This document shows, in pieces, positions 35,033 through 46,271 of a stretch of DNA of 64,000 nt; within the stretch, counting starts at the first letter, position 1, and the number at the start of each line of letters is the position of its first letter. The notes under the pieces were generated by a model. It was not told the origin of the DNA and made no database searches. It worked only from the letters and a program-made list of their open reading frames with translations. The DNA comes from Amphritea opalescens. GTDB lineage: Bacteria; Pseudomonadota; Gammaproteobacteria; Pseudomonadales; Balneatricaceae. The DNA lies in NCBI RefSeq assembly GCF_003957515.1, contig NZ_RQXW01000003.1, forward strand, positions 124,001-188,000, in the 5' to 3' direction. Position numbers and translations under genes: made by a program.

Positions 35033-36808
35033 TTATACTAGCGTCAGCAGACTGTCACCAACCTGTACAGTGTCGCCTTCTTTAACATCGATAGTCGAAA
35101 CAGAACCGGCACGTGCCGCACGAATCTCTGTTTCCATCTTCATCGCTTCCAGAATGACCAGAACATCACCTTCTTGAACTGTCTGACCTGGAGAAACAAT
35201 CACCTTCCAGATATTACCCGCCAACGGAGCCGGTACAGATTCAGCAGGGCCCGCAGCCGGTACGGCAGCAGCAGGTGCAGCGGCCGGCGCAGCAGCAGTG
35301 ATATCACCACCCTCTGAAACCTGAACAACGTAGTTCTGACCGTTAACATTAATGGTGTAAGTCTGTGGACCAGTATTCTTAGGTGCAGCCATTGCTAGGG
35401 CGTCCTCTAATGTAGGTGCGGGTTCAAATGCGTCAGGGTTGCCGCGATTTTGAAGGAATTTTAGACCAATTTGTGGGAACAGTGCGTATGTCAGAACGTC
35501 GTCAATCTCGTTCTCACCGACCGCTAGGCTGATGCCTTTCTCAGTCGCCAACGCTTGCAGTTCAGTGACCAGCTTATCCATTTCGGATTCAAGCAGATCC
35601 GCCGGACGACAGGTGATCGCTTCACCACCATCAAGCACCCGAGCCTGCAGTTCGGTATTGTAAGGTGCTGGCGCTGCGCCGTATTCACCCTTCAGGATAC
35701 CCTGAACTTCTTTCGAAATGGTTTTATAACGCTCGCCCATCAGGACGTTGATCACCGCTTGAGTACCCACAATCTGTGATGTCGGAGTAACCAATGGAAT
35801 CAAACCGAGATCTTCACGAACCCGAGGAATCTCAGCCAGCACTTCATCAAACTTGTCAGAAGCACCTTGTTCACGCAGCTGGCTTTCCATATTGGTCAAC
35901 ATGCCACCCGGCACCTGAGCGACCAGAATACGGGAATCAGTACCGCGTAAAGAACCTTCAAATTTCGCGTATTTCTTCCGCACTTCACGGAAGTAAGCCG
36001 CGATCTCTTCCAGTTGTAACAGATCAAGACCCGTATCACGATCAGTTCCAGCCAGCGCTGCAACCACAGATTCAGTCGCCGTATGACCATAAGTCATCGA
36101 CATAGAAGAGATAGCCGTATCAACACGGTCGATACCGGCTTCAACTGCTTTCAGAATCGTCATATCAGACAGACCGGAAGTCGCATGTGCATGCAACTGT
36201 ACTTCGAGATCGGTTTGAGCTTTTAAGCGAGACACGAGATCAAAGGCATCATAAGGTGTCAGAATACCGGACATATCCTTAATCGCGATCGATTCAGCAC
36301 CCATATCTTCCAGCGTTTTCGCGTACTCAACCCACATATCAATGGTATGAACAACACTCTTGGTATAAGAGATAGTGCCCTGAGCGTGCTTGCCACTTTG
36401 CTTAACCGCTTTAATCGCCGTTTCTAAGTTACGCGGGTCATTCATCGCATCGAAGATACGGAAGACATCAACACCGTTAGTCGCAGCACGTTCAACAAAC
36501 TTGCTCACAACATCGTCAGCGTAGTGACGGTAACCTAAAAGGTTCTGTCCACGTAGCAGCATCTGCTGCTGTGTATTAGGCATCGCTTTTTTCAATTCGC
36601 GAATACGATCCCAAGGATCTTCGCCAATATAACGAATACAGGAATCAAACGTCGCTCCGCCCCAGCTTTCTAGGGACCAGAAACCAACTTTATCTAGTTT
36701 CTCAGCGATTGGCAGCATGTCGTCAATGCGCATGCGGGTAGCAAACAGAGACTGATGCGCGTCCCGAAGTACTACATCGGTAATGCCAAGAGGTTTTTTA
36801 TCAGACAT
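35033..36808 (-). CDS. oadA: Oxaloacetate decarboxylase, alpha subunit (biotin carrier)
   Basis: OadA transfers the carboxyl group of oxaloacetate to biotin. The 591-residue product has an N-terminal carboxyltransferase domain ([18 protein letters not shown] at about residue 10), a middle PYC/OADA domain, an Ala/Pro-rich linker (about residues 500-520) and a C-terminal biotinyl domain with the biotin Lys at about 557 in EAMKM. It lies between oadG and oadB. Confidence 0.97.
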   Translation of the reverse strand: MSDKKPLGITDVVLRDAHQSLFATRMRIDDMLPIAEKLDKVGFWSLESWGGATFDSCIRYIGEDPWDRIRELKKAMPNTQQQMLLRGQNLLGYRHYADDVVSKFVERAATNGVDVFRIFDAMNDPRNLETAIKAVKQSGKHAQGTISYTKSVVHTIDMWVEYAKTLEDMGAESIAIKDMSGILTPYDAFDLVSRLKAQTDLEVQLHAHATSGLSDMTILKAVEAGIDRVDTAISSMSMTYGHTATESVVAALAGTDRDTGLDLLQLEEIAAYFREVRKKYAKFEGSLRGTDSRILVAQVPGGMLTNMESQLREQGASDKFDEVLAEIPRVREDLGLIPLVTPTSQIVGTQAVINVLMGERYKTISKEVQGILKGEYGAAPAPYNTELQARVLDGGEAITCRPADLLESEMDKLVTELQALATEKGISLAVGENEIDDVLTYALFPQIGLKFLQNRGNPDAFEPAPTLEDALAMAAPKNTGPQTYTINVNGQNYVVQVSEGGDITAAAPAAAPAAAVPAAGPAESVPAPLAGNIWKVIVSPGQTVQEGDVLVILEAMKMETEIRAARAGSVSTIDVKEGDTVQVGDSLLTLV

Positions 36809-36867
36809 GGGTATAGGCCTTTTGTCGATTAATGCTCTTTAAATACATATATGGTTTTGGCTGCAAC

Positions 36868-37110
36868 TCAGTGCTTACGGAACTGATGTACAGCGGCGGT
36901 CATAACGGCAACCAACTCATCATTTCCTGGCGAGGCGGCTGCTGCAACAGCGGGTTGTGGTTTTGCGGGCTGAGGTTTCGCCTCAGGCGCAAACTTGGTT
37001 ACCAGCTTCGACATAAAGCCTGTTGCAAAAACCAACAGGGTCAGGAATACGAATACGAATCCCATACCAAAGACCATCAAACTCAGGCCTTCTGACATTA
37101 GATTATCCAT
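36868..37110 (-). CDS. oadG: Oxaloacetate decarboxylase, gamma subunit
   Basis: OadG is the small subunit that anchors OadA to OadB. The 80-residue product has one N-terminal membrane helix (LMVFGMGFVFVFLTLLVFAT) and an Ala/Pro-rich cytoplasmic tail, the standard form. AGGAG lies about 10 bases before the ATG. It is first in oadGAB; the promoter should be in the 270 bases before thiI. Confidence 0.92.
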   Translation of the reverse strand: MDNLMSEGLSLMVFGMGFVFVFLTLLVFATGFMSKLVTKFAPEAKPQPAKPQPAVAAAASPGNDELVAVMTAAVHQFRKH

Positions 37111-37379
37111 CTAACGGGTGCTCCTTATTTTGTACGAAACCCATATGTCCGTTGCCGGCTTGTGGCCGCGTCTCCTCCTCGGAGTGAAGGATCCGGTTGC
37201 AACAGAACAGATGAACAGTTAATAAACGGCCAACAATTAAACCTGAATTATGCCTTTCAGGCAACTACTTAGAAGGTAAACAGCCGATAAAAAGTGTGGC
37301 CAACGTCTGTAAATAAACTACAAAAAACGTCTAAAATACGTCAATCGACCTACTTAGCCATTCTGCCACCAAACCCGTT
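37111..37379. other. Spacer between thiI and oadG
   Basis: About 270 bases with no coding frame. It should hold the oadGAB promoter; I see no unmistakable boxes, operator or riboswitch fold. Confidence 0.4.
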
Positions 37380-38837
37380 TTAATCCTCTGGACGATAGAC
37401 TTTAACGTTCAAATAACCCTTATCCTGTAGGTTCTGGGCATGCATCTGACTCATGACCCCTTTATCACAATACAAAAGGTATTCATGGCTAGAATCGAGA
37501 TCTTGGAATTTTGTTTCAAGATCAAAGAAGGGAATAATCAGCACTTCAGCCTTGGGCATATTCAGCGGTTTACGCTCCTGCTCGCGACTATGACGAATAT
37601 CGATAATTTTCTGATGCTCACCCACCCGGGTCAACGCTTCGATCGTTGTATGCACATTGATGTCTTCGACAATTTTATCGATCGCGATCACCTGAGTATT
37701 TTCCAGCGCCTGAGCCAACACATCATAATCGAAGTTAGCCTCTTCCTCTTCAACACGCTCTAACTTCGCATTCGTGGTCGGGCGGTCGGAAATAACACCG
37801 CAATACTCGGGAATATTCTTAGCGAAATCATACGCCCCGATGGTTTTGGTAATATCAATGATATCCTGTTTATCCATAGTAACGAGCGGTCGTACCACTA
37901 GCTTACTGGTTACCGAATCAATCACCTGAAGGTTAACCAAGGTCTGGCTCGAAACCTGCGCAATACTCTCACCTGTCACCAATGCAGGTAATTTCATTTT
38001 ATCCGCAACTTTTTCCGCCGCACGCATCATCATACGCTTCAAAACCACCCCCATATGGGTGTGATGAACGTTCTGTAGAATTTCACCTACAACCTCATCA
38101 AACGGTACGGAAATAAACTTAACCCGTGAAGCGCTGCCATACTTCTGCCACAGATACAGTGCGATCTGCTTCACTCCCATCTCATGGGCACGCCCACCTA
38201 GATTAAAAAAGAGAAAGTGAGTTTTACTACCTCGACGCATCGTCATATAGCTGGCAACCACCGAGTCAAAACCACCGGATATCAGAGAGACTACATCTTC
38301 CTGAGTGCCTAGCGGATAACCACCAAGCCCCTTGTGCTGATGGGAGATCAAAAATAGGTGTTCATCACGAATCTCAAGTTTAACCGTCACCTCGGGATTG
38401 TGCAGATCCACCCCTTTGGTATCACAATGTTGCAGTAGGCCACCGCCGATATAGCGCTCTAGGTCTACCGATTTAAACTCATGCTTACCGCCCCGCTTGA
38501 TCCGCACGACAAAGGTTTTGCCCTGTAACTGGTCAGCATAGACCTCTTTAGTAATTTGAAAAACGTCTTCAAAGCTCCCCAAAGGATACTGGTCAACTTC
38601 AAGAATATGCTGAATACCCGGCGTACAGGTCATCAAATCGATCGCCTGCTCCCTTAGCTCAACATCCGCTGACGGCAATTCAACCTCAACTCGATCCCAT
38701 AACCCCCGCACCTTAATATCGTTATCAATGCGCTTCAATGTCACTTGCAGGTTAGATTGCAGACGTTGAATAAAGCGCTTACGCACAGGTTTGCTCTTAA
38801 TCGTAATTTCAGGGAAGAGTTTGACAATAAATTTCAT
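37380..38837 (-). CDS. thiI: tRNA 4-thiouridine synthase / thiazole sulfurtransferase ThiI
   Basis: ThiI makes 4-thiouridine in tRNA and supplies sulfur for thiazole. The 485-residue product has an N-terminal ferredoxin-like/THUMP region (about 1-165), a PP-loop ATPase domain with LISGGFDSVVASYM (about residue 185), the conserved Cys in PEYCGVISDRPT and a C-terminal rhodanese domain with the active Cys at 457 (LLYCDKG). This is the long, rhodanese-bearing gammaproteobacterial form (E. coli 482). Confidence 0.97.
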   Translation of the reverse strand: MKFIVKLFPEITIKSKPVRKRFIQRLQSNLQVTLKRIDNDIKVRGLWDRVEVELPSADVELREQAIDLMTCTPGIQHILEVDQYPLGSFEDVFQITKEVYADQLQGKTFVVRIKRGGKHEFKSVDLERYIGGGLLQHCDTKGVDLHNPEVTVKLEIRDEHLFLISHQHKGLGGYPLGTQEDVVSLISGGFDSVVASYMTMRRGSKTHFLFFNLGGRAHEMGVKQIALYLWQKYGSASRVKFISVPFDEVVGEILQNVHHTHMGVVLKRMMMRAAEKVADKMKLPALVTGESIAQVSSQTLVNLQVIDSVTSKLVVRPLVTMDKQDIIDITKTIGAYDFAKNIPEYCGVISDRPTTNAKLERVEEEEANFDYDVLAQALENTQVIAIDKIVEDINVHTTIEALTRVGEHQKIIDIRHSREQERKPLNMPKAEVLIIPFFDLETKFQDLDSSHEYLLYCDKGVMSQMHAQNLQDKGYLNVKVYRPED

Positions 38838-39186
38838 GATTTACATCTGCGCAGGGTTAAAAGGGCGGCCATTATACATTGCTAACAGAAGGGGACAAAA
38901 TTCATACAGCCCGCACAGAGCCCAATAGACAAAAAGAGTGATAATCATGCGCGACGCTTAACAATATCAACGACAGCCTTGTTCACCATAAACATCAAAA
39001 GAGCCTTGTCGATAAATGACTGACGACTAAGCGTAACGATAGGTGAGCATAATGGCGTTAATAAAATCAGAAATGAAAAAAGATCGATATAATTTAAAAA
39101 GCTAAAGATATATTCGACATTCAGATAAGCAGATAAAACATTGAAGGGAATTTATGAGGATTTATAACATAGACAATCATATTAGC
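38838..39186. other. Intergenic region between thiI and the tRNA cluster
   Basis: About 350 AT-rich bases. It should contain the thiI promoter near its left end and the end of the tRNA transcript at its right. No supported coding frame, RNA or clear terminator hairpin was seen. Confidence 0.5.
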
Positions 39187-39263
39187 TGGTGCGCCCGGCA
39201 CGATTCGAACGTGCGACCGCCTGGTTCGTAGCCAGGTACTCTATCCAGCTGAGCTACGGGCGC
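39187..39263 (-). tRNA. tRNA-Arg (anticodon ACG), copy 3
   Basis: Complete 77-base cloverleaf with acceptor GCGCCCG/CGGGCGC, anticodon loop CTACGAA and encoded CCA. Identical to the other two copies. Reads CGN codons after A34-to-inosine editing. Confidence 0.97.
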
Positions 39264-39344
39264 GTACAGGTAATATTTTAAAGCAGATGAAACAATCAAA
39301 CAGTTGGAACAATTAAGCAGTTGAAGCTTTCACATTTATTTAGG

Positions 39345-39421
39345 TGGTGCGCCCGGCACGATTCGAACGTGCGACCGCCTGGTTCGTAGCCAGGTACTCT
39401 ATCCAGCTGAGCTACGGGCGC
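39345..39421 (-). tRNA. tRNA-Arg (anticodon ACG), copy 2
   Basis: Identical in all 77 bases to the flanking copies, separated by unrelated spacers of 81 and 69 bases. Confidence 0.97.
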
Positions 39422-39490
39422 TTACCTAAAAATGTTGTGCATCCATTTATTTACCATTCTTTAGAGATTATAAATAATCTTTTCAAGAAG

Positions 39491-39567
39491 TGGTGCGCCC
39501 GGCACGATTCGAACGTGCGACCGCCTGGTTCGTAGCCAGGTACTCTATCCAGCTGAGCTACGGGCGC
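39491..39567 (-). tRNA. tRNA-Arg (anticodon ACG), copy 1
   Basis: First of three identical copies in transcription order; only 4 bases separate it from tRNA-Ser, so the two are processed from one transcript. Confidence 0.97.
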
Positions 39568-39571
39568 TAAA

Positions 39572-39661
39572 TGGCGGTGAGAGAGGGATTCGAACCCTCG
39601 ATAGAGTTTCCCCTATACGCCCTTAGCAGGGGCGCGCCTTCAGCCACTCGGCCATCTCACC
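39572..39661 (-). tRNA. tRNA-Ser (anticodon GCU)
   Basis: Class II tRNA of 90 bases with acceptor GGTGAGA/TCTCACC, anticodon loop CTGCTAA, a long variable arm and encoded CCA. Reads AGC/AGU. The csrA-serV-argV order is the same as in E. coli. Confidence 0.97.
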
Positions 39662-39676
39662 TTGACAACGGCGCGT

Positions 39677-39705
39677 ATAATACAAGATTGATTTTCAAAA
39701 GAAAA
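39677..39705 (-). promoter_or_regulatory. Possible promoter of the tRNA-Ser/Arg operon
   Basis: Minus strand TATTAT -10 followed by a GC-rich discriminator (ACGCGCC), typical of stringently controlled stable-RNA promoters. The -35 (TTTTCT at 17 bases) is weak. Confidence 0.45.
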
Positions 39706-39728
39706 GTCCTAATCTTGTAAAAGCGCAA

Positions 39729-39911
39729 TTATTCGCTTTCTTGCTCTTTCTCCTTCTGAATACGCTGATAGATCTCTTCACGATGCACAGAAATATCTTT
39801 AGGCGCGTTAACACCAATGCGTACCTGATTCCCTTTAACACCTAAAACAGTCACGGTAACGTCGTCACCGACCATCAAGGTTTCACCAACACGGCGAGTA
39901 AGTATAAGCAT
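39729..39911 (-). CDS. csrA: Carbon storage regulator CsrA
   Basis: CsrA is a dimeric RNA-binding protein that controls translation through GGA motifs. The 60-residue product starts [20 protein letters not shown] and contains [18 protein letters not shown], both strongly conserved. AGGAG lies 7 bases before the ATG. It follows alaS-lysC, as in Pseudomonas. Confidence 0.98.
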   Translation of the reverse strand: MLILTRRVGETLMVGDDVTVTVLGVKGNQVRIGVNAPKDISVHREEIYQRIQKEKEQESE

Positions 39912-40061
39912 AGAAAAATCTCCTTATTTAACAGACAAGTACTACAGACCTGACCTCTCCTGTTTGCATTATTGCAAAACAATGGGCTGCCGCAGGGTGA
40001 CCTTGCGTTAAACATTATATTTGTTCAACAGTAGCCTAACTATAGACCACTGTTGGTAAGT

Positions 40062-41297
40062 TTATTCGCTAACTGTATCAGCTGCGTCTAGATCGAAAGC
40101 AGAATGCAAACCACGCACCGCTAATTCCAGATACTTTTCAGCAATGACCACAGAAACCTTAATCTCAGATGTTGATATCATCTGAATATTGATATTGTCA
40201 CCCGCGAGCGTATCGAACATCTTACTGGCAACACCTGAATGAGAACGCATACCCACGCCAACAATAGACACCTTAGCGATCTTATTGTTCCCGCTGATCT
40301 CCCGCGCGCCCAACTCCTCCTGCACCTGCTGAAGAACCTCCTGCGCAGCAGCAAAGTCATTACGATGGACCGTAAATGTAAAGTCAGTTGTATTATCCGC
40401 CGCCACATTCTGAAGAATCATATCGACTTCAATATTCGCCCGACTAATAGGCCCCAGAATACGAGAAGCAACACCTGGAATATCTGGCACGCCCAGAACT
40501 GTCAGCTTCGCTTCATCGCGGTTAAATGCAATACCTGAGATGACCGGTTTTTCCACTGTATTGTCTTCCTCTGTTGTTATAAGCGTACCTGGACCCTCCT
40601 TAACACTATGTAGAACCCGGAGAGGCACATTATATTTACCTGCAAACTCGACCGAACGAATCTGCAAGACCTTCGAACCAAGACTGGCCATTTCCAGCAT
40701 CTCTTCGAAGGTAATCTTATCCATACGTCGCGCACCCTCTACGACCCGAGGATCAGTAGTGTATACGCCATCGACGTCAGTATAGATCTGGCATTCGTCA
40801 GCTTTTAGTGCCGCCGCTAAGGCAACACCAGTCGTGTCCGAACCACCACGACCTAACGTCGTGATATTGCCGTCGGGATCGACTCCCTGAAAACCAGCCA
40901 CCACAACGACGCGGCCCTGCTGTAAATCAGTACGAATCGAATCGACTTCAATGTTCTGAATCCGTGCCTTCATATGCACATCATCAGTTAAAATTTTAAC
41001 CTGACCACCGGTATAAGAGCGAGCACTCACACCACGGGCTTCAAGCGCCATACACAGCAGCGCGATGGTAACCTGCTCACCCGTAGAGACCAGCACATCC
41101 ATCTCACGAGGACTCGGCTTTTCTTGCATCTCTTTGGCTAGACCGATCAGGCGGTTTGTTTCACCACTCATGGCTGAAACCACCACCACAATATCATGCC
41201 CAGCTTCACGGAACCCTTTAACTTTATCGGCTACACCCTGAATACGATCAACGGTACCAACCGAGGTTCCTCCATACTTCTGTACATATAGGGCCAT
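40062..41297 (-). CDS. lysC: Aspartate kinase
   Basis: Aspartokinase phosphorylates aspartate at the head of the lysine, threonine and methionine pathway. The 411-residue single-function enzyme begins [20 protein letters not shown], with the catalytic segment [20 protein letters not shown] and two C-terminal ACT domains (from about residue 265) for feedback control. It lies between alaS and csrA. The symbol is by position and family; the feedback specificity cannot be read directly. Confidence 0.95.
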   Translation of the reverse strand: MALYVQKYGGTSVGTVDRIQGVADKVKGFREAGHDIVVVVSAMSGETNRLIGLAKEMQEKPSPREMDVLVSTGEQVTIALLCMALEARGVSARSYTGGQVKILTDDVHMKARIQNIEVDSIRTDLQQGRVVVVAGFQGVDPDGNITTLGRGGSDTTGVALAAALKADECQIYTDVDGVYTTDPRVVEGARRMDKITFEEMLEMASLGSKVLQIRSVEFAGKYNVPLRVLHSVKEGPGTLITTEEDNTVEKPVISGIAFNRDEAKLTVLGVPDIPGVASRILGPISRANIEVDMILQNVAADNTTDFTFTVHRNDFAAAQEVLQQVQEELGAREISGNNKIAKVSIVGVGMRSHSGVASKMFDTLAGDNINIQMISTSEIKVSVVIAEKYLELAVRGLHSAFDLDAADTVSE

Positions 41298-41336
41298 GCT
41301 TATCTGTTCCCTTTATCAGCCTCACGGCTGTCATAA

Positions 41337-43898
41337 TTACAAATTTTGTTCGACTAACTGCTGTACAGTCGCCAACACCGCTGGCAGAGCTTCAGTATCG
41401 GTTCCGCCTCCCTGAGCAAAATCAGGACGACCACCACCTTTACCGCCCAATGCGGCTGTCAGGTTGCGCACAAGATCACCGGCTTTAACCTGCCCGGTCA
41501 GATCTTTTGTCACACCCGCAGCCAAACTAACCTTGCCATCGGCAATCGTTGCCAACACCACAACACCACTTCCCAGTTTATTCTTTAACTGGTCAATCGT
41601 GTCGCGCAATGCTTTGGGATCGACACCCTCTAGCTGCTCAGCCAACACTTTAATGCCTTTCACTTCAACAGCATTGCCCAACAAGTCTGCACCTTTCGCG
41701 GCAGCCAACTGGGTTTTCATCTGCTCAAGCTCTTTTTCGAGCTGACGACTCTTATCCGCCTGTTCTTGAAGTTTGGCTTCGAGCTGCGCTGCAGACTGAT
41801 CAATATAAGCAAGCGCTTTAGCACCGGTCACCGCTTCAATACGGCGAACACCCGCTGCAATACCACCCTCCGAAATAATCTTCAGCAGTGCGATATCACC
41901 GGTACGGCTCGCGTGGGTTCCACCACATAGTTCGACAGAAAAACCATCGCCCATGGTCAACACCCTAACGGTCTCTTCATATTTCTCACCGAAGAGGGCA
42001 GCAGCGCCGGTTTGTTTCGCCGTTTCAAGGTCCATGATATCGGTTTGAACCAGGGTATTCAGACGGATTTGGGCATTACAGATCTGCTCGATTTGCTTCA
42101 ACTCTTCCGGTTTAACCGCCTCAAAATGAGAGAAGTCAAAACGTAACCGATCAGCATCGCAGAGTGAACCTTTCTGCTGTACATGCTCACCTAATACCTG
42201 ACGCAATGCTTCATGCAGTATATGGGTAGCCGAATGATTGACCGCCGTTGCCCGACGTCTCGCTTCATCTACTTGAGGCGCAACCGTATCACCCACCTGC
42301 AGACTACCACTCACCAATACACCGTGGTGCAGATGGTTTTTAGATTCTTTAGTACAGTCTTCGACTTTAAACTCAACACCCGCAGCCGTAAGCACACCGG
42401 TATCGCCCACCTGTCCACCAGACTCGCCATAGAAAGGTGTCTGATCCAGCACGACCATACCCTGATCGCCCGCATTTAATTGCGCCACTGGCTCACCATC
42501 ACTAAACAGCGCAACCACGGTGGCAGAGCCATCTAGCTGGTTGTAACCGGTAAACTCCGTCTGACCTTCAAGCTGTAAGGTATCGTTATAATCAACGTTG
42601 AACTTACCCGCCGCGCGAGCACGGTTACGCTGATCTTCCATCGCTTGATCAAAACCATCCATATCGACAGTCAATTCATGCTCACGGGCGACATCGGCCG
42701 TCAAATCGACAGGGAAACCATAGGTATCATATAACTTAAAGACGGTCTCGCCCGGAATCTCGGTACCTTTCAGGTCAGCAATAACCTCTTCCAGCAAGCG
42801 CAATCCATGATCCAGCGTTTTGGCGAACTGCTCTTCCTCTTTTAACAGGATACGTTCAACCTGAGCCTGCTTCTCTTTGAGCTCAGGATAAGCATCGCCC
42901 ATCTCTGCCGTTAATGCCGCCACCAGCGTATTAAAGAACGCGCCGGTTGCCCCCAGCTTATTACCATGGCGCACCGCACGGCGGATAATCCGGCGCAATA
43001 CATAACCGGCACCCTCATTAGAGGGAATAACATCATCGCAGATCAAGAAAGCACAGCTACGAATATGATCCGCAATCACTCGCAAAGACTGGTTATCTGT
43101 CTCTTGGCAACCGACGGCAACCGAAGCGGCTTTCAGCAAGTTTTGAAATAGGTCTATTTCATAGTTAGAGTGAACGCCTTGCAGAACAGCTGCGATACGC
43201 TCAAGGCCCATACCGGTGTCGACGGAAGGCTTAGGCAGCGGTGCCATCACGCCATCGGCGGAACGATTGAACTGCATGAAGACGAGGTTCCAGATCTCGA
43301 TATAACGATCGCCATCTTCTTCAGGGCTACCTGGAGGGCCACCCCAAACATCTGCACCGTGATCATAAAAGATTTCACTCGATGGACCACAAGGGCCTGT
43401 ATCACCCATCGACCAAAAGTTATCTTCGTCCAACTTTGAAAAACGCTCTGGATCGATACCCATCTCGTCTTTCCAGATCTTTTCCGCTTCATCATCCGAG
43501 ATATGTACAGTAACCCAAAGCTTCTCTTTCGGCAGTTCCAGAATCTCGGTCAAAAAATGCCAAGCAAAACGGATCGCCTCACGCTTGAAGTAATCACCAA
43601 AACTAAAATTACCCAGCATTTCAAAAAAAGTATGGTGACGCGCCGTATAACCCACATTATCTAGGTCATTGTGCTTACCGCCGGCCCGCACGCAACGTTG
43701 ACTGGTCGTAGCTCGGCTATATGGGCGCTTATCGCTACCGAGAAAAACATCTTTAAACTGCACCATACCCGCATTGGTGAACATCAGGGTTGGGTCATTC
43801 GCTGGAATCAGTGAACTACTTTCAACAATTTCATGCCCCTGAGACTGGAAATATTCCAGAAAGGCCTGACGCAGTTCAGCACTTTTCATCTTTTTCAT
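41337..43898 (-). CDS. alaS: Alanyl-tRNA synthetase
   Basis: AlaRS charges tRNA-Ala. The catalytic domain is at the N-terminus ([37 protein letters not shown]), followed by the editing domain with zinc ligands HSATHILH and [10 protein letters not shown] and the C-terminal DHHA1/C-Ala domain rich in Gly ([14 protein letters not shown]). The frame can start at a TTG (43916) or ATGs at 43898 and 43889; I used 43898. Length about 853 is near E. coli (876). Confidence 0.96.
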   Translation of the reverse strand: MKKMKSAELRQAFLEYFQSQGHEIVESSSLIPANDPTLMFTNAGMVQFKDVFLGSDKRPYSRATTSQRCVRAGGKHNDLDNVGYTARHHTFFEMLGNFSFGDYFKREAIRFAWHFLTEILELPKEKLWVTVHISDDEAEKIWKDEMGIDPERFSKLDEDNFWSMGDTGPCGPSSEIFYDHGADVWGGPPGSPEEDGDRYIEIWNLVFMQFNRSADGVMAPLPKPSVDTGMGLERIAAVLQGVHSNYEIDLFQNLLKAASVAVGCQETDNQSLRVIADHIRSCAFLICDDVIPSNEGAGYVLRRIIRRAVRHGNKLGATGAFFNTLVAALTAEMGDAYPELKEKQAQVERILLKEEEQFAKTLDHGLRLLEEVIADLKGTEIPGETVFKLYDTYGFPVDLTADVAREHELTVDMDGFDQAMEDQRNRARAAGKFNVDYNDTLQLEGQTEFTGYNQLDGSATVVALFSDGEPVAQLNAGDQGMVVLDQTPFYGESGGQVGDTGVLTAAGVEFKVEDCTKESKNHLHHGVLVSGSLQVGDTVAPQVDEARRRATAVNHSATHILHEALRQVLGEHVQQKGSLCDADRLRFDFSHFEAVKPEELKQIEQICNAQIRLNTLVQTDIMDLETAKQTGAAALFGEKYEETVRVLTMGDGFSVELCGGTHASRTGDIALLKIISEGGIAAGVRRIEAVTGAKALAYIDQSAAQLEAKLQEQADKSRQLEKELEQMKTQLAAAKGADLLGNAVEVKGIKVLAEQLEGVDPKALRDTIDQLKNKLGSGVVVLATIADGKVSLAAGVTKDLTGQVKAGDLVRNLTAALGGKGGGRPDFAQGGGTDTEALPAVLATVQQLVEQNL

Positions 43899-44094
43899 CG
43901 CTTTAATCGCTCGCAATACCTAACCGTTACATCACTGTTTCCGATACAAAACATAAACTTAGAAACAGACGTGAAAATCATTACAAAAATGGCGAAGTAG
44001 TATATAACGAGACGTTTAATTCTACGAATATTTTTATTTCGGGAGGTTTTTCTAGACGGAGGGTTTGAGCTGATTTTTAGATCTAAAAACGGAG

Positions 44095-44559
44095 TTACTC
44101 ATGTTCAGAAGCGGCTTCGATGGCATAATTAATCTGCGCCGCATTGAAGCCCCGCTGTGACATAAAGCGCATTCGTTTACCCTTCTCTTTATAGTCAGCT
44201 GCATCTAAGACGGTCCGGTATTTACGGGCATATAGGTCCGCAGCCAGCTCGAACCAGTCAATATCAGCTTCTTCAAAGGCGCTAGCAATTAATTCACTAT
44301 CGATCCCTTTACGCTGCAACTCGAAACGGATCTTGATCAACCCCTGCCCTTGCCCCACCCGCATACGTATAAAACTTTCGGTGAAGCGCTGATCTGATTG
44401 ATATCCCTTGGATTCAAGCTCATCCAGCACTGAGTCAAGATCCACCGCTTCACAACGCGCTGACAACTTATCCCGCAACTCTTTACGGGAATGCTCTCGT
44501 CGAGCCAACAAACCAATGGCCGCACTTTTTGCCTCAGCTTGAGTTTCGAATACTCTCAT
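44095..44559 (-). CDS. recX: RecA regulator RecX
   Basis: RecX binds RecA filaments and limits their activity. The 154-residue all-helical product has the family repeats (LLARREHSRKELRDKLSARC, GQGQGLIKIRFELQRKGID). It lies 79 bases after recA, beyond a hairpin terminator, so it is expressed at low level by readthrough, as in other bacteria. Confidence 0.92.
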   Translation of the reverse strand: MRVFETQAEAKSAAIGLLARREHSRKELRDKLSARCEAVDLDSVLDELESKGYQSDQRFTESFIRMRVGQGQGLIKIRFELQRKGIDSELIASAFEEADIDWFELAADLYARKYRTVLDAADYKEKGKRMRFMSQRGFNAAQINYAIEAASEHE

Positions 44560-44592
44560 CTTTCCACCTCAGACAAATTAACCAGAACACAC

Positions 44593-44618
44593 AAAAAAGG
44601 AGCCATAGGGCTCCTTAT
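44593..44618 (-). terminator. Terminator between recA and recX
   Basis: Minus strand AAGGAGCC, CTAT loop, GGCTCCTTTTTT. Partial readthrough would serve recX. Confidence 0.85.
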
Positions 44619-44638
44619 TTCAAACATTACTCAAACGA

Positions 44639-45682
44639 TTATAGATCGAGTTGAGGCTCAGCTTCTTTTTTTTCATCTTTCGCTTTCGCGACAGGCGCGA
44701 CCAATAGCTTTTCACGAATCGCTGTTTCTACTTCTACAGCGATTTCTGGATGCTCTTCGAGGTATTTAGCCGCGTTTGCCTTGCCCTGACCAATCTTAGT
44801 GCCTTGATATGCATACCAAGCACCGGATTTATCGACGAAACCATGCTTAACACCCAAATCTATCACTTCACCCATATGGTAGATGCCGCGGCCATACATG
44901 ATTTGGAACTCAGCTTCACGGAACGGCGGAGATACCTTGTTCTTAACAACCTTAACCCGTGTTTCGTTACCGACGATCTCATCACCCTGCTTCACCGCAC
45001 CGATACGACGGATATCCAAGCGAACAGAGGCATAAAATTTAAGCGCATTACCACCGGTTGTCGTTTCTGGCGAGCCAAACATAACACCGATTTTCATTCG
45101 GATCTGGTTAATGAAAATTACCAGTGTATTGGCATTCTTCACATTACCCGTCAATTTACGCAATGCCTGAGACATCAAACGCGCTTGCAGACCCATGTGA
45201 GAGTCGCCCATCTCGCCCTCAATTTCGGCCTTAGGTGTCAAGGCAGCAACCGAGTCGATAACCAAAACATCAACCGCGTTAGAACGGACTAACATATCGG
45301 TAATTTCTAAGGCTTGCTCACCGGTATCGGGCTGAGAGACCAACATTTCATCGACATTAACGCCGAGCTTTTCAGCATAGCCCGGATCGAGTGCATGTTC
45401 TGCATCAACAAACGCACAGGTTTTACCCATTTTCTGCGCTTCAGCAATTACCTGTAGCGTTAAGGTAGTCTTACCTGATGACTCAGGCCCGTAGATTTCA
45501 ACAATACGACCGGTTGGCAAACCACCTATTCCTAGAGCAATATCCAACCCTAAAGAACCTGTCGAGATGGCAGGAATCGCTTCCCGGGGATGATCTCCCA
45601 TCTTCATGACGGCACCTTTACCAAATTGACGTTCAATCTGACTCAGGGCAGCATCGAGTGCTTTCTGTCTGTTTGCATCCAT
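44639..45682 (-). CDS. recA: Recombinase RecA
   Basis: RecA forms filaments on single-stranded DNA for recombination and triggers LexA cleavage. The 347-residue product has Walker [10 protein letters not shown] (about residue 66), [20 protein letters not shown], the L2 region and the acidic tail [12 protein letters not shown] LexA box and a -35/-10 pair (TTGCAA then TAATAA) lie upstream. Order pncC-recA-recX is conserved. Confidence 0.98.
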   Translation of the reverse strand: MDANRQKALDAALSQIERQFGKGAVMKMGDHPREAIPAISTGSLGLDIALGIGGLPTGRIVEIYGPESSGKTTLTLQVIAEAQKMGKTCAFVDAEHALDPGYAEKLGVNVDEMLVSQPDTGEQALEITDMLVRSNAVDVLVIDSVAALTPKAEIEGEMGDSHMGLQARLMSQALRKLTGNVKNANTLVIFINQIRMKIGVMFGSPETTTGGNALKFYASVRLDIRRIGAVKQGDEIVGNETRVKVVKNKVSPPFREAEFQIMYGRGIYHMGEVIDLGVKHGFVDKSGAWYAYQGTKIGQGKANAAKYLEEHPEIAVEVETAIREKLLVAPVAKAKDEKKEAEPQLDL

Positions 45683-45714
45683 TGTAATGACCTATCTCTG
45701 CAGCGCAGTTAAAA

Positions 45715-45734
45715 TACTGTATGTTTGACCAGCA
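45715..45734. promoter_or_regulatory. LexA (SOS) box of recA
   Basis: TACTGTATGTTTGACCAGCA, containing CTG-N10-CAG, 33 bases upstream of the recA ATG and just past the probable -10. Confidence 0.85.
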
Positions 45735-45779
45735 TTATTAACATAGCCGCTTCTGTTTGCAAGGAAAAAATATGTTTTT

Positions 45780-46271
45780 TTATACAGTGCTTTTACTTAA
45801 TTGTTTTATAAGCCCTTTTAAGGCTTCATTCACAGCCGACAAACGAACCGCCTGCCGATCACCGTCAAACTGAAAACAACGAGCCTCTGTTGCTTGCCCT
45901 TCAAAAGCCCACCCCATCCAGACAGTTCCTACCGGTTTTTCTGGCGTTCCGCCCCCGGGACCAGCGACTCCACTGATCGACACACTCAGATCGGCCAAAC
46001 TATGCTTAACGGCACCCTCAGCCATGGCAGCCACAACCGCTTCACTGACCGCACCATCACTCACAAACAACTCTTTCGGCACGCCCAGCATCTGAGTCTT
46101 CGCTTCATTACTATAGGTCACAAAACCACACTCAAACCAGTTTGAGCTACCGGCTAAAGCAGTGATTTCCTGCGCCACCCAACCTCCGGTACAGGACTCC
46201 GCCGTCGCAATTCTGACTCGATGATCCTGTGCCAACGTTGCTAACTGCACCACCAACGCCTCGGTTTCCAT
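45780..46271 (-). CDS. pncC: Nicotinamide-nucleotide amidohydrolase PncC (CinA C-terminal family)
   Basis: PncC deamidates NMN to nicotinate mononucleotide in NAD recycling. The 163-residue product has TAESCTGGWVAQEITALAGS near the N-terminus and the ISGVAGPGGGTPEKPVGTVW motif. It lacks the N-terminal CinA domain, as in E. coli YgaD. It lies upstream of recA in the common pncC-recA arrangement. Confidence 0.93.
   Translation of the reverse strand: METEALVVQLATLAQDHRVRIATAESCTGGWVAQEITALAGSSNWFECGFVTYSNEAKTQMLGVPKELFVSDGAVSEAVVAAMAEGAVKHSLADLSVSISGVAGPGGGTPEKPVGTVWMGWAFEGQATEARCFQFDGDRQAVRLSAVNEALKGLIKQLSKSTV

Noticed and set aside
35221-35300. Ala/Pro-rich repetitive stretch inside oadA
   Set aside because: It is the flexible linker before the biotinyl domain, normal for OadA.
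39344-39535. Plus-strand frame of 63 codons (MVRPARFERATAWFVA...) over the tRNA-Arg genes
   Set aside because: It is the antisense of two tRNA-Arg genes; this peptide is a well-known false annotation produced by tRNA repeats.
44750-45292. Plus-strand frame of 180 codons opposite recA
   Set aside because: Antisense to recA, His/Thr-rich composition typical of shadow frames.
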